Positions 33,201-41,161 of a stretch of DNA of 64,000 nucleotides are shown here, piece by piece. Origin of the DNA: Oscillospiraceae bacterium (GTDB taxonomy: Bacteria > Bacillota > Clostridia > Oscillospirales > Oscillospiraceae); assembly GCA_902778275.1 (NCBI GenBank), contig CACYXE010000004.1, positions 1-64,000 on the forward strand, in the 5' to 3' direction. Each line of letters begins with the position of its first letter. Within the stretch, counting starts at the first letter, position 1. The notes beneath the pieces are model-generated. The model saw only the letters and a list, made by a program, of their open reading frames with translations, did not search any database and was not told the DNA's origin. A program made the position numbers and the translations under genes.

Positions 33201-33747
33201 GCCGGACTTTACGAAAAAGGACAAGCCGGTCACCGGCGCGGAGAAGGGCACGGCCACCCATCTGGTGCTGCAGTACATGGATTTCGGCAGAACGGGAAGT
33301 GTGGAGGCGGTGCGGCAGGAGATCGAGCGGCTGCGCACACAGCGTTTTCTGTCCGAACGGGAAGCGCGGGCCGTGGACGCGGAGGCCATCGCGGGGCTCT
33401 TCGCCTCGCCTCTGGGCCGGCGGATGCGGCGGGCCCAGGAGCTGCACCGGGAGTTCAAGTTTTCTCTGCTCTGCGACGCGGGCGAGATCTTCGGCCGGGC
33501 GGCGGGAGAAGAGGTCCTGCTGCAGGGCGTGGTGGACTGCTATCTGATCGAGGATGGGGCCATCACGGTCATCGACTACAAGACCGACGCGCTGCGCAGC
33601 TCCGCCCAGGCGGCGGAGCGGGCGGAGAGCTATCGGGGCCAGCTGCTGGCTTATGCCCGGGCGTTGGAGCGGATCTGCGGCCTGCCGGTGCGGCAGTGCG
33701 TGCTGTACTTCCTCTCCGTGGGTGAGGCGGTCACGCTTACGATGTGA
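30253..33747 (+). CDS. addA: ATP-dependent helicase/nuclease subunit A
   Basis: A 1164-residue UvrD-type helicase with a C-terminal nuclease. Walker A SAGAGSGKT is near residue 24, TFTRAAAGELKGRI follows, DEYQDVSQVQ (Walker B) is near 396, LLYVAMTRAKERLY is motif VI, and the nuclease core VVDCYLIEDG and VIDYKTD is near 1100. GTG 30253 follows GAAGGAGGCGAGG and sits in the addB stop region; the frame runs further upstream only as an overlap within addB. Confidence 0.95.
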   Translation: MREFKATPAQAAAIRSRGSAVLVSAGAGSGKTKVLTERLMAYLCDPEEAADLDSFLVITFTRAAAGELKGRIMEELAAALAADPGNRRLRRQSALCRRAQIGTIHSFCASLLREHSHLAGLSPDFKIVDEDRAAAMKAAAMERTLEACYDKPEAHPGFLALADTVGAGRDDRRLAELTLNLHEKMQCHARPERWAREQVELLRSGANDAGETPWGAEILERARQSSAYWSGEMESLLAEIAADDKMNKAYLPSFSETADALRELRRCIELGWDRARSCFPIPFPTLGKLMKPEDPALAERVKARRTACKKAMTTLEATLYAPSAQLLAEMAHTEPAMSALLELALAFDREYAREKRRTGLLDYADLEHMSAALLTDEEDRPTELARQISRRYTEIMVDEYQDVSQVQDTIFRAVSREGTNLFLVGDVKQSIYRFRLADPGIFTEKYLRYRDAELASEGEARRIMLQENFRSRREILEGANTVFSLCMSRALGDIDYDENAALHYGADYTGEVPVPELLLLRLSAAADEEETPDKTALEANLVARQIRELMDSGVTIRDDKVTRPLQYGDIAILLRSPGPVGGIYRRALAAQGLPVAAGQGMGFFQSVEISTLMSILAILDDPHQDIPLIAVLRSPVFGFSADELSQIRVCDTSVDFCTALTLRGETDEKVRDFLQLLERLRLAAPDLSAAELVWRLLEELDMLAVCSAMSDGAQRRARLMELIGLSERFESSGYRGLHRFVLWLRRLADKGQEPDQGEAGEAVQILSVHKSKGLEFPVVFLCDTARRFNRQDSRDTVLVHPQLGLGPKLTDLQRRVEYPTLARNAIRLRLEREMLSEELRLLYVAMTRAKERLYLTAAVKDPEGLMEKSQNAVSVPMAAEVLAQAASPLQWLVSACLADGQRHLRIRICEAEAAVAGEEQATEGTEADEAVAAELHRRLAFRYPHKDAVSLPSKVTATELKGRAEADEDAEPMVPPRKTQFRMPDFTKKDKPVTGAEKGTATHLVLQYMDFGRTGSVEAVRQEIERLRTQRFLSEREARAVDAEAIAGLFASPLGRRMRRAQELHREFKFSLLCDAGEIFGRAAGEEVLLQGVVDCYLIEDGAITVIDYKTDALRSSAQAAERAESYRGQLLAYARALERICGLPVRQCVLYFLSVGEAVTLTM

Positions 33748-33774
33748 TTTTGCGCGAAAAATTTGGAAAAGTTC

Positions 33775-33803
33775 TTGCAATCGGGGCATCCCTGTGGTAC
33801 AAT
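33775..33803 (+). promoter_or_regulatory. Sigma-A promoter for rpmE
   Basis: TTGCAA (33775-33780), 17 bases ending TGTGG, TACAAT (33798-33803). Confidence 0.7.
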
Positions 33804-33876
33804 CCCTCTTGCGCTATGTAACTATGCCGCCTCCGGCGGGCAAATCATGGCAGCCTGAGATGAGGAGATAAACGAA

Positions 33877-34077
33877 ATGAAGGAAGGAATCCATCCCAAT
33901 TACCAGCCGACCACCATTCGCTGCGCCTGCGGCAACGTGATCGAGACCGGCTCCACCAAGCAGAACATCACCGTTGAGATCTGCTCCAAGTGCCATCCCT
34001 TCTTCACCGGCAAACAGAAGCTGGTCGACACCAGCGGCCGTGTGGATAAGTTCAATCGGAAGTACGGTATCAAGTAA
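33877..34077 (+). CDS. rpmE: 50S ribosomal protein L31, zinc-binding form
   Basis: A 66-residue L31 with the C+ zinc ligands: C16 and C18 in [12 protein letters not shown], and [13 protein letters not shown] (C36, C39). The C+ form doubles as a zinc reserve and is replaced by a C- paralogue in zinc shortage; none is in this window. ATG 33877 has an AGGAG site. It is monocistronic. Confidence 0.97.
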   Translation: MKEGIHPNYQPTTIRCACGNVIETGSTKQNITVEICSKCHPFFTGKQKLVDTSGRVDKFNRKYGIK

Positions 34078-34095
34078 TCGGGGATATATACCTGA

Positions 34096-34145
34096 TGAAT
34101 GCAGGAAGAGCCGCGGTATTGCACCGCGGCTCTTCCTGCATTTTC
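34096..34145. terminator. Shared terminator between rpmE and spoVT
   Basis: A perfect 20-bp stem (34098-34117 with 34123-34142, loop ATTGC) followed by a short T-run. The right arm touches the spoVT stop codon, so one hairpin ends both genes. Confidence 0.9.
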
Positions 34146-34686
34146 AGCTTTCCATCTGGCGGCCCAGGAACAGGGCGATGGTCTGGGCCAGTTTCTGCTC
34201 CACCTCGGAGCCGGGCGCGCTCCCCCGTGGAGTGATGAACAGGACGCAGCCCATCACGTCGCCCTCCGAGAGGATCGGCGCCGCCACGGACAGGCAGTAT
34301 TTGTCGTCTGCCGGGGAGACGGGGAGACTGCTGCCGCCGCTTGTATGGCGATAGGTCCCGCGGCCCTCCATGATCTCGCTCAGCTGGGAGCTGACGGGTT
34401 TTTCCATCAGCTCCCGCCGGGCGCCGCCGCTGATGGCGATGACCGCGTCCCGGTCACAGATGGCGGCGATGCCGTCGGTGGCTTTCCGCAGGCTGTCGCA
34501 GATCGCGGCCGCAAACTCTGACAGTTCCCCGATGGGAGAGTATTTTTTAAAAATCAGTTCCCCGTCCTTCTCCGTGAAGATCTCCAGCGGGTCACCCTCG
34601 CGGATGCGCATGGTGCGGCGGATCTCCTTGGGAATCACGACCCGGCCCAGGTCGTCGATACGGCGGACGATGCCGGTAGCTTTCAT
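34144..34686 (-). CDS. spoVT: Stage V sporulation protein T
   Basis: A 180-residue regulator that tunes forespore sigma-G gene expression. The N-terminal swapped-hairpin AbrB domain (MKATGIVRRIDDLGRVVIPK) is followed by a GAF-like C-terminal domain (residues 55-180), the standard SpoVT plan. It implies the organism can form endospores. The start is ATG 34686 with AGGAGG 9 bases upstream; a TTG six bases earlier is open but less well placed. Confidence 0.93.
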   Translation of the reverse strand: MKATGIVRRIDDLGRVVIPKEIRRTMRIREGDPLEIFTEKDGELIFKKYSPIGELSEFAAAICDSLRKATDGIAAICDRDAVIAISGGARRELMEKPVSSQLSEIMEGRGTYRHTSGGSSLPVSPADDKYCLSVAAPILSEGDVMGCVLFITPRGSAPGSEVEQKLAQTIALFLGRQMES

Positions 34687-34724
34687 ATACAAAATCCTCC
34701 TGTGTTTCTATCTGTTGTCAGAGA

Positions 34725-34753
34725 TAGTATTTGCAGGAGGTTTTTCGTTATGC
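34725..34753 (-). promoter_or_regulatory. Candidate sporulation-sigma promoter of spoVT
   Basis: On the minus strand GCATA (34753-34749), 17 bases, AATACTA (34731-34725) resembles the sigma-F/sigma-G consensus. An inverted repeat TATCT...AGATA lies between it and the Shine-Dalgarno and might be an AbrB-type operator. Confidence 0.4.
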
Positions 34754-35138
34754 GCACGCAGCGCCGCTTCGCCCATCGACCGTTTGTCGTGTTCCGGAAC
34801 GAGCATCCCGATATTCGTCTCCTGCCGTCTCGGCAGGGCATCTTTGTTTCGTTTTTTGTGGATTCGAGTACCGCTGCCGCTATATGCTGACGCAAGCCTC
34901 GGGAACAGCCCTTTCGCCATGAGGTTCCGGGCTTTTGAACCGGTGCTGATGGTGCTCATTGCCCGCCATTACAGCCTTCAGGCGGCAGATCTCCGGGAGG
35001 CCGCGGCCATGTATAAAGAACTGCCGTACCATATCGAAGCAAAAGATGAGGATGCGGCTGCGGACTGTGTGTGTGGAACGGATTCTTGCCTAGGGCGTCA
35101 ATGTGCTGGAGCGAAAACACATACAAGACAAACAATAC

Positions 35139-35175
35139 CACGAACACACCGGCTGCCGGTGTGTTCGTTATTTTC
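35139..35175. terminator. Strong terminator upstream of the redox operon
   Basis: A 13-bp perfect stem (35140-35152 with 35156-35168) with a three-base loop followed by TATTTTC. No convincing upstream plus-strand gene is seen; it may end a small RNA or decayed gene and insulates the operon. Confidence 0.75.
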
Positions 35176-35222
35176 ACTAAGATTTGTTTCCCGTTTTTGG
35201 TAATCGAAAACCGGGCCGGCAA

Positions 35223-35251
35223 TTGAACGAGAGAATCCGCTGTGTTAAAAT
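35223..35251 (+). promoter_or_regulatory. Sigma-A promoter of the CrtI/FNR redox operon
   Basis: TTGAAC (35223-35228), 17 bases ending TGTGT, TAAAAT (35246-35251), 62 bases before the first gene. No operator or riboswitch was recognised in the leader. Confidence 0.7.
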
Positions 35252-35312
35252 ATCCATAAACTGGTATACCCACCGACAACCGACAAAAAATTTGACAAAG
35301 GAGGAATGACAA

Positions 35313-36860
35313 ATGCCCAAATATGATGTTGTGGTCGTAGGCGCCGGCAACGCCGGATTGTCTGCGGCCCTGCAATGTCAGCTTGGCGGAAGGAAGACCC
35401 TGCTGATCGAAAAACACAACGTGCCCGGCGGCGCCGCCACCAGTTTTGTGCGCGGCCGTTTTGAGATCGAGCCCTCTCTGCATGAGCTGTGCGATTTCGG
35501 CCCGGCGGACAACCCCGGCGATGTGCGCAACATCCTGGACGGTTACGGGGTCAAGCTGGACTGGTTTGAGTGCAAGGACTGCTTCCGCATCGTATCCAGG
35601 TACTCAGACGGCAGCCCCATGGACGTGACCATGCCCTCGGGGATCGAAAACTTCATCAACAGGATGGAGGAGTATGTCCCCGGCTCCAGGGAAAAGATGA
35701 CCACGCTCTTTGATCTGTTCCAGGAGGTACTGGATGGCATCGCCTACATCACCGCCTCCAAGGGCCACGCGGACTCCAAGGTGCTGCAGGCGGACTATCC
35801 CAACATGCTCCGCACCGGCGCCTACAGCACGAAAAAGGTGTTTGACGCGCTGAAGCTGCCCCGGAAATGTCAGGACATCCTGTCCACCTACTGGAGCTAT
35901 CTGGGTGTGGACATGGAGCATCTGGCCTTTATCCACTATGCGGCCATGGTACACAAGTACATCTCCCGCAGCGCCTATATCCCGGCCCACACCTCCCATC
36001 AGCTGTCCACCGCCATGGTGGAGCGTTTCCGGGAGCTTGGCGGAGACGTATGGTTCAACTGCCGTGCGGAGGAATTCCTCTTTGACGGGGACAAGCTCTG
36101 CGGTGTGCGCACGAACCTGGGCGTCATCGAATGCGACTACGCGCTGGCCAACATCAACCCGGATATCATCTACGGAAAGATGATGCCGAAGGAGCTGATC
36201 CCGGAGCGCGAAAAGAAGCTCTCGGCCGCCCGCGGACGCATCATGGGCGGGCGCATGTTCACGGCCTATTTCTGCCTGGATGCAAGCCCGGAGGAGCTGG
36301 GGATCCAAGATTACAGCATTTTTCTCTCCGGCACAGCGGACTCGGCCGTGGAGTATCAGAACATCCTCAAAGGTACAAAATCCAACGAGTACTCCATTTT
36401 CCTCTGCTATAACATCGCAAATCCCGCTTTTTCACCCAAGGGCACCTGCGTCTGTTCCTTCACCACCTTCGGCGCGCCGGATGAATGGGGCGAGCTGAAG
36501 CAGGAGGATTACTTCAAATTCAAAACGGATTTCGCCAAAAAGTTCCTCAAAAACCTCAAGGACAAGACCGGGATCGACCTTATGGGCCATATCGAGGAGA
36601 TGGAGATCGCCTCGCCCTGGACCTTTGCCCGCTTCCTGGGCGTGCCCGAGGGCTCGGTATACGGCTATGAGACGAGAGACTGGGACGGCATGATGGCCCG
36701 CATGATGATGCTGGGGACGGACTATCCCATCAAGGGCCTGCGGCCCATCGGCGCGGCCGGGCCCCGCGGAGACGGCTATTCGGCCACCATCATCTGCGGC
36801 CAGCTGATGGCCGCCAACGCCCTCAAGGATCTGAAAGAATGGGAAGGGGGGAATCCGTAA
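35313..36860 (+). CDS. CrtI-family FAD-dependent oxidoreductase A
   Basis: A 515-residue flavoprotein of the phytoene desaturase/retinol saturase superfamily. The dinucleotide-binding motif VVVGAGNAGLSAALQ is at residues 6-20, followed by the Glu of LLIEKHNVPGGAATSF, which holds the FAD ribose and glycine loop. The C-terminal FAD motif is seen in PIGAAGPRGDGYSATII. The family adds or removes hydrogens at conjugated double bonds of hydrophobic substrates; in an anaerobe a reductive role is likely. Start 35313 has an AAAGGAGG site. It is the first gene of a six-gene operon and its stop overlaps the next start by one base. A paralogue, 41162-42712, lies in the same operon. Confidence 0.85.
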   Translation: MPKYDVVVVGAGNAGLSAALQCQLGGRKTLLIEKHNVPGGAATSFVRGRFEIEPSLHELCDFGPADNPGDVRNILDGYGVKLDWFECKDCFRIVSRYSDGSPMDVTMPSGIENFINRMEEYVPGSREKMTTLFDLFQEVLDGIAYITASKGHADSKVLQADYPNMLRTGAYSTKKVFDALKLPRKCQDILSTYWSYLGVDMEHLAFIHYAAMVHKYISRSAYIPAHTSHQLSTAMVERFRELGGDVWFNCRAEEFLFDGDKLCGVRTNLGVIECDYALANINPDIIYGKMMPKELIPEREKKLSAARGRIMGGRMFTAYFCLDASPEELGIQDYSIFLSGTADSAVEYQNILKGTKSNEYSIFLCYNIANPAFSPKGTCVCSFTTFGAPDEWGELKQEDYFKFKTDFAKKFLKNLKDKTGIDLMGHIEEMEIASPWTFARFLGVPEGSVYGYETRDWDGMMARMMMLGTDYPIKGLRPIGAAGPRGDGYSATIICGQLMAANALKDLKEWEGGNP

Positions 36861-38062
36861 TGTCTGAATTGAATGTGAAGGTCGGCCTGATCGGAAAGTT
36901 CGACATGCTCAAGTTCAAGAACATGAGCAAGGTCCGTGAGAAAGCGATCCAGGCCGCGCCCGCCAGGGAAGTCAGCGGCGTGTTCCCGGTCAATGAGAAC
37001 GCGAAGGCGCTCCATCCGGACTTTCTGGAGCTGGTGATCGAGAAGATCATCGCACGTAACGGCGCCAAGACCTTCGTGCTGAAAAGCGCGGACGGCAAGC
37101 CGCTGCCCTATTTCCGGGCCGGACAGTATATCTCCCTGAAGCTGCCTCTGGATGGCAGCCTGGTCACGCGCTCCTATTCGCTCTGCTCTTCCCCCAGGGA
37201 GGCCCTGTCCGGCAGTTACGAGATCACGGTGCGCGCGAACCCCGGCGGCTTCGTGGCCGGCCGGCTGCTCAGCGAAAAGAATGTGGGCGACAAGATCATC
37301 GCCTCCGGGCCCCAGGGCTTCTTCTACTATGAGGATCTGCGGGACAAGAAGCAGGTCATCGGCCTGGCCGGCGGCTCCGGCATCACGCCTTTCCTCTCCA
37401 TGGCGAGAGCCATCTGCGACGGGATCGAGGACTTTGAGCTGACCCTGCTGTACGGCTCCCGCACAGAGGAGGATATCCTCTTCCGCGGGGAGTTGGACGA
37501 GATCGCCCGGGTCTGCCCCAAGTTCAGAGTGGTGCACGTGCTCTCCGACGAGGAGAAGGGGGGCTTTGAGCACGGCTTCGTCACGGCGGAGCTGATCCAA
37601 AAATACGCGCCGGAGGAATACTCCGTCTTCCTCTGCGGGCCGGAGGCCATGTACAAATTCTTAAAGCCGGAGATCGAAAAGCTGGGCCTGCCGGAGCGCC
37701 TGTTCCGCCGCAAGCTGATCGACGTGACCAAGACGCCCTGGGAGAGCGAGGACTATCCCCAGGAGGCCAGGGGCAGAGAGTTTACGATCACCGTGCGCCA
37801 GGGCCCGCAGGAATGGACCGTCCCCGCCTCCGCTGACGAGCCGGTGCTGGTGGCCATCGAGCGCGCCGGCATCAAGGCCCCGTCCCGCTGTCGGGCCGGC
37901 GAATGCGGCTGGTGCCGCTCCCGGCTGCTTTCGGGCGAGGTGTTTATTCCCCGGGAGAATGAGATGCGCCGCTGGGCGGACATCCATTATGGCTACATCC
38001 ATCCCTGCTGCAGTTTCCCCCTGGGCGATCTCACGCTGGAGATTCCGGGAGAGTTCTTTTAA
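36860..38062 (+). CDS. FNR-type flavoprotein with C-terminal [2Fe-2S] ferredoxin A
   Basis: A 400-residue reductase. After a 55-residue N-terminal extension comes the FAD domain (RSYSLCSSP, near 105), the NAD(P)-binding domain (GLAGGSGITPF, near 175, and VFLCGPEAMY, near 258) and a plant-type [2Fe-2S] domain whose Cys ligands are in CRAGECGWC (near 345) and HPCCSFP. It should pass electrons from NAD(P)H through FAD to the cluster, presumably for the CrtI-like protein encoded just before. ATG 36860 overlaps that gene's TAA by one base behind AAGGGGGG. Confidence 0.88.
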   Translation: MSELNVKVGLIGKFDMLKFKNMSKVREKAIQAAPAREVSGVFPVNENAKALHPDFLELVIEKIIARNGAKTFVLKSADGKPLPYFRAGQYISLKLPLDGSLVTRSYSLCSSPREALSGSYEITVRANPGGFVAGRLLSEKNVGDKIIASGPQGFFYYEDLRDKKQVIGLAGGSGITPFLSMARAICDGIEDFELTLLYGSRTEEDILFRGELDEIARVCPKFRVVHVLSDEEKGGFEHGFVTAELIQKYAPEEYSVFLCGPEAMYKFLKPEIEKLGLPERLFRRKLIDVTKTPWESEDYPQEARGREFTITVRQGPQEWTVPASADEPVLVAIERAGIKAPSRCRAGECGWCRSRLLSGEVFIPRENEMRRWADIHYGYIHPCCSFPLGDLTLEIPGEFF

Positions 38063-38119
38063 TCCATCCGGGGCCGGAGGATCGCTGCCTTCGGCCCATG
38101 TGACAGAAAGGAGGCAAGC

Positions 38120-40792
38120 ATGGCGCACAGACCAAATATTTTAAAACTGGCGACCAAGATCAGTCTGGAAAGCCTGACCTACACAGGCATTACCTACGAC
38201 GACCCCGAGTATAAGCTGCTGGAGCCCATCGTAGACGACGACATGTGCGCGATCATGATGCACATGCGCCTGGAGGCCAACCGTACGGCAGAGGAGATCG
38301 CCCATCGCGCCAAGAAGGATCTGGCGTTTACCCAGCAGCAGTTGGAGAAGCTCAAGATCGCCGGCGTCATCCGCAGCCGCGTGGTGGACGGCAGGCTCTG
38401 CTGGTACTATCCCATCTGGGTGCCGGGCATTATGGAGGGCGTACTCTCCAACCGGGAGCAGTGCGACAAGTATCCCGTACTGGGCGAGTGCTTTGAGCGC
38501 TATACCCGCGAGCGGGTATCGATGCTGGCGCCCTTTATGGACGTTGGCATGAACCTGATGCGCGTCATCCCGGTCCAGAGTGCCATCGAGAACAATTCCC
38601 GCAAGGCAAGCTACGACGAGGTACACAAGCTCATTGAGGAAGCCTGGGCCGTCTCGGTCGGGCCATGCTCCTGTCGGCGGGCCCGCAGGCTGATGGGCGA
38701 GGGCTGCGGCCATCTGGAAGAGGACATGTGCATGTACCTCAACGACAATGCCAAAAACTATTCCGAGACCGGCTCGCACCGCCTCATTTCCAAGGAGGAG
38801 GCCTACGAGATCCTCAAGCGCGCCGAGGACAACGGACTGGTGCACGAACTGAACGTGACGCCGGGCTATGACGACACCACCGCCATATGCAATTGCTGCG
38901 GCTGCTCCTGCTTTGCGCTGCGCATCGCGGAGTACTTCCGCACGCCTGACGCCATCCGCACCAATTACATCGCCCGGGTGGACAAAGACAAGTGCGTGGC
39001 CTGCGGCCAGTGCGTGGAAAACTGCCAGCTCAACGCGGTGCGCCTGGGGCAGAAGCTGTGTCCCCGCCCGGCCAATGAGGAACGGCCGGAGGAGACGGCG
39101 CGCAATACCCTCTGGAGCAGCAAGCGCTATAACCCGGACTTCCGTACCAACCGCACCGATGTGATGCCGGAGGGCACGGCCCCCTGCAAGGCGGCATGTC
39201 CCGCCCACGTGCCGGTGCAGGGCTATATCAAGCTGGCCGCCCAGGGCCGCTACGGCGAGGCGCTGGAGCTGATCAAAAAGGAGATCCCGTTCCCGGCGGT
39301 CTGCGGCCGGATCTGCAACAAGAAGTGCGAGGAGGCCTGCACCCGCGGCGAGATGGACGCCCCCGTGGCCATCGATGAGATCAAGAAGTTTATCGCGGAG
39401 CGGGAGCTTGACAGCGCCACCCGTTATGTTCCGCCCATGATCAACCAGCTGGGCAAGCCCTATCCCGAGAAGATCGCCGTCATCGGCGCGGGCCCTGCGG
39501 GGCTGAGCTGTGCCTACTATCTGGCGGTCAAGGGCTACCCCGTCACGGTTTTTGAAAAAGAACAGGTGCTCGGCGGCATGCTGACCCTGGGCATCCCCTC
39601 CTTCCGCCTGGAGAAGGACGTGATCAACGCCGAGATCGACGTATTGCGCCAGCTGGGTGTGGAATTCAAAACCGGCATCGAGGTCGGTAAGGACGTGACG
39701 CTGGATTCTCTCCGCGGCCTCGGCTTCAAGGCCTTTTATCTGGCTGTAGGCGCGTCGAAGGGAGCAAAGCTCTCGGTTCCCGGCGAGGAGCTTGACGGCG
39801 TTATGAGCGGCGTCGACTTCCTGCGCGCGGTCAACCGGGGCGAACGCCCCGCGATCGGGGACAAGGCCGCCGTTATCGGCGGCGGCAATGTGGCCATGGA
39901 CGTGGCGAGAGCAGCCGTCCGCCTCGGGGCGGAGGTCACGGTATACTACCGCCGGAGCGAGGCGGAGATGCCCGCCGACAAGGACGAGCTGGCGGAGGCC
40001 AGAGAGGAGGGCGTCGCCTTCCGCTTCCTGGAGGCACCGGCTGAGATCCTGGGTGAGGGCGCCGTCACGGCCCTGAAGCTGGAGAAGATGGAGCTGGGCG
40101 AGCCTGACACCGGAGGCCGCCGCGGCGTAAAGGGTACCGGCGAATTTGAGATCGTCCCGGTCACGGCGGTGCTTTCCGCCACCGGACAGCGGGTGGACCT
40201 GGGCGGTATCGGCCTTGCGCTGGGGGGAAAGGGAACCGTGGAAGCCGACCCGGTCACCTGCCAGACAGCGGTACCGGACGTGTTCGCCGGCGGCGACGCA
40301 GTTACCGGGCCGCAGTTCGTCATCGACGCCATAGCGGCGGGCAAGGAGGCGGCGGTCTCCATCCACCGCTTCGTCCATGCGGGCCAGACTCTGACCCTCG
40401 GCCGCGACCATCGGGATTACCGCGCCTTCGACAAGGAGACGGTACAGATCGGTCTGGGCGGCTTTGACAAGGCGCCGCGGCAGCAGCCCGCCAAAGCGGA
40501 GGGCGCGGCGGCAAAGTCCAGCTTCAATGACCTGCGCGAGACCTTCACCGAGGAACAGGTCAAAACCGAATGCGCCCGCTGTCTCGGCTGCGGCACCGCC
40601 GTGGTGGATTCCTTCATGTGCGTCGGCTGCGGCATCTGCACCACCAAGTGCCAGTTTGACGCCATCCACCTGGAAAAGGTCTACGACGCGGACAACCAGG
40701 AGTATTTCCACACGCTGGGCCGGATCGTGAAGAATGTTCCCCAGATCGGTATCGGCGTCATCAAAAAGCGCATCGGAAAGTACGGAGGCTGA
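38120..40792 (+). CDS. Large GltD-type Fe-S flavoprotein with N-terminal winged helix
   Basis: An 890-residue multidomain protein. Residues 1-110 contain a helix-turn-helix-like segment (TAEEIAHRAKKDLAFT). Residues 170-270 carry unusual Cys motifs (GPCSCRRARRL and CNCCGCSC). A four-Cys cluster follows (CVACGQCVENC, near 293). Residues 350-810 are the GltD/DPYD-type reductase: Cys-rich helical domain (APCKAACPAHVPVQGYI, CGRICNKKCEEAC), FAD Rossmann fold (VIGAGPAGLSC) and NADPH fold (VIGGGNVAMDVARAA). The C-terminus adds CARCLGCG and CVGCGICTTKC. It probably links NAD(P)H to a low-potential Fe-S chain for the flanking reductases. RBS AAAGGAGG. Confidence 0.82.
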   Translation: MAHRPNILKLATKISLESLTYTGITYDDPEYKLLEPIVDDDMCAIMMHMRLEANRTAEEIAHRAKKDLAFTQQQLEKLKIAGVIRSRVVDGRLCWYYPIWVPGIMEGVLSNREQCDKYPVLGECFERYTRERVSMLAPFMDVGMNLMRVIPVQSAIENNSRKASYDEVHKLIEEAWAVSVGPCSCRRARRLMGEGCGHLEEDMCMYLNDNAKNYSETGSHRLISKEEAYEILKRAEDNGLVHELNVTPGYDDTTAICNCCGCSCFALRIAEYFRTPDAIRTNYIARVDKDKCVACGQCVENCQLNAVRLGQKLCPRPANEERPEETARNTLWSSKRYNPDFRTNRTDVMPEGTAPCKAACPAHVPVQGYIKLAAQGRYGEALELIKKEIPFPAVCGRICNKKCEEACTRGEMDAPVAIDEIKKFIAERELDSATRYVPPMINQLGKPYPEKIAVIGAGPAGLSCAYYLAVKGYPVTVFEKEQVLGGMLTLGIPSFRLEKDVINAEIDVLRQLGVEFKTGIEVGKDVTLDSLRGLGFKAFYLAVGASKGAKLSVPGEELDGVMSGVDFLRAVNRGERPAIGDKAAVIGGGNVAMDVARAAVRLGAEVTVYYRRSEAEMPADKDELAEAREEGVAFRFLEAPAEILGEGAVTALKLEKMELGEPDTGGRRGVKGTGEFEIVPVTAVLSATGQRVDLGGIGLALGGKGTVEADPVTCQTAVPDVFAGGDAVTGPQFVIDAIAAGKEAAVSIHRFVHAGQTLTLGRDHRDYRAFDKETVQIGLGGFDKAPRQQPAKAEGAAAKSSFNDLRETFTEEQVKTECARCLGCGTAVVDSFMCVGCGICTTKCQFDAIHLEKVYDADNQEYFHTLGRIVKNVPQIGIGVIKKRIGKYGG

Positions 40793-40793
40793 A

Positions 40794-41150
40794 ATGCACG
40801 AGATCGGCATCGTCCGGCAGCTCCTGCGGACGGTCACCGCCTTTGCGGAGGAAAACGGGATCAAGGAGATCCACGAGGTGGTCGTGGACTGCGGGGAGCT
40901 GTCTTTGGTGATCCCGGAATATGTGCAGGAGCTCTATCCGCCGGTGGTAAAGGGCAGTATCCTGGAGCGCGCGAAGCTCACGGTGAACATTGTCCCAGGC
41001 CTGGCAGAGTGCGAGGAATGCGATGAGATTTTCAACGTAGTCGAGCACAAGGGCTTCTGTCCCAACTGCGGCAGCTTTGAAAAAACCGTCCTGAGCGGAA
41101 GGGACTTCAGCGTTCGCGAGATCGTTGTACCGGAAAAAAGAGCAAGGTAA
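40794..41150 (+). CDS. HypA-like nickel metallochaperone
   Basis: A 118-residue HypA/HybF-family protein. The N-terminal MHE (His 2) that binds nickel and the structural zinc site (CEECDE near residue 73 and CPNCGS near 90) are both present. HypA normally delivers nickel to [NiFe]-hydrogenase or urease, but no such enzyme and no HypB-F genes lie in this window. The start ATG 40794 is one base after the preceding stop with GGAGG in that gene's last codons, so it belongs firmly to the redox operon. It may supply metal to an operon product or have taken another role. Confidence 0.85.
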   Translation: MHEIGIVRQLLRTVTAFAEENGIKEIHEVVVDCGELSLVIPEYVQELYPPVVKGSILERAKLTVNIVPGLAECEECDEIFNVVEHKGFCPNCGSFEKTVLSGRDFSVREIVVPEKRAR

Positions 41151-41161
41151 GGAGGAGAAGC

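Larger units (their letters stand above)
34687..35222. other. Gene-poor stretch with a cryptic plus-strand unit
   Basis: About 540 bases without a recognised gene. A plus-strand frame (34750-34890, 46 codons, MRTQRRFAHR...) has an excellent AGGAGG site, but the product looks like no known protein and the site coincides with the spoVT promoter. A second frame (34919-35203) starting MRFRAFEP reads protein-like for its first half (YSLQAADLREAAAMYKELPY) and may be a gene remnant. A strong terminator on the plus strand ends the region. Confidence 0.4.
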
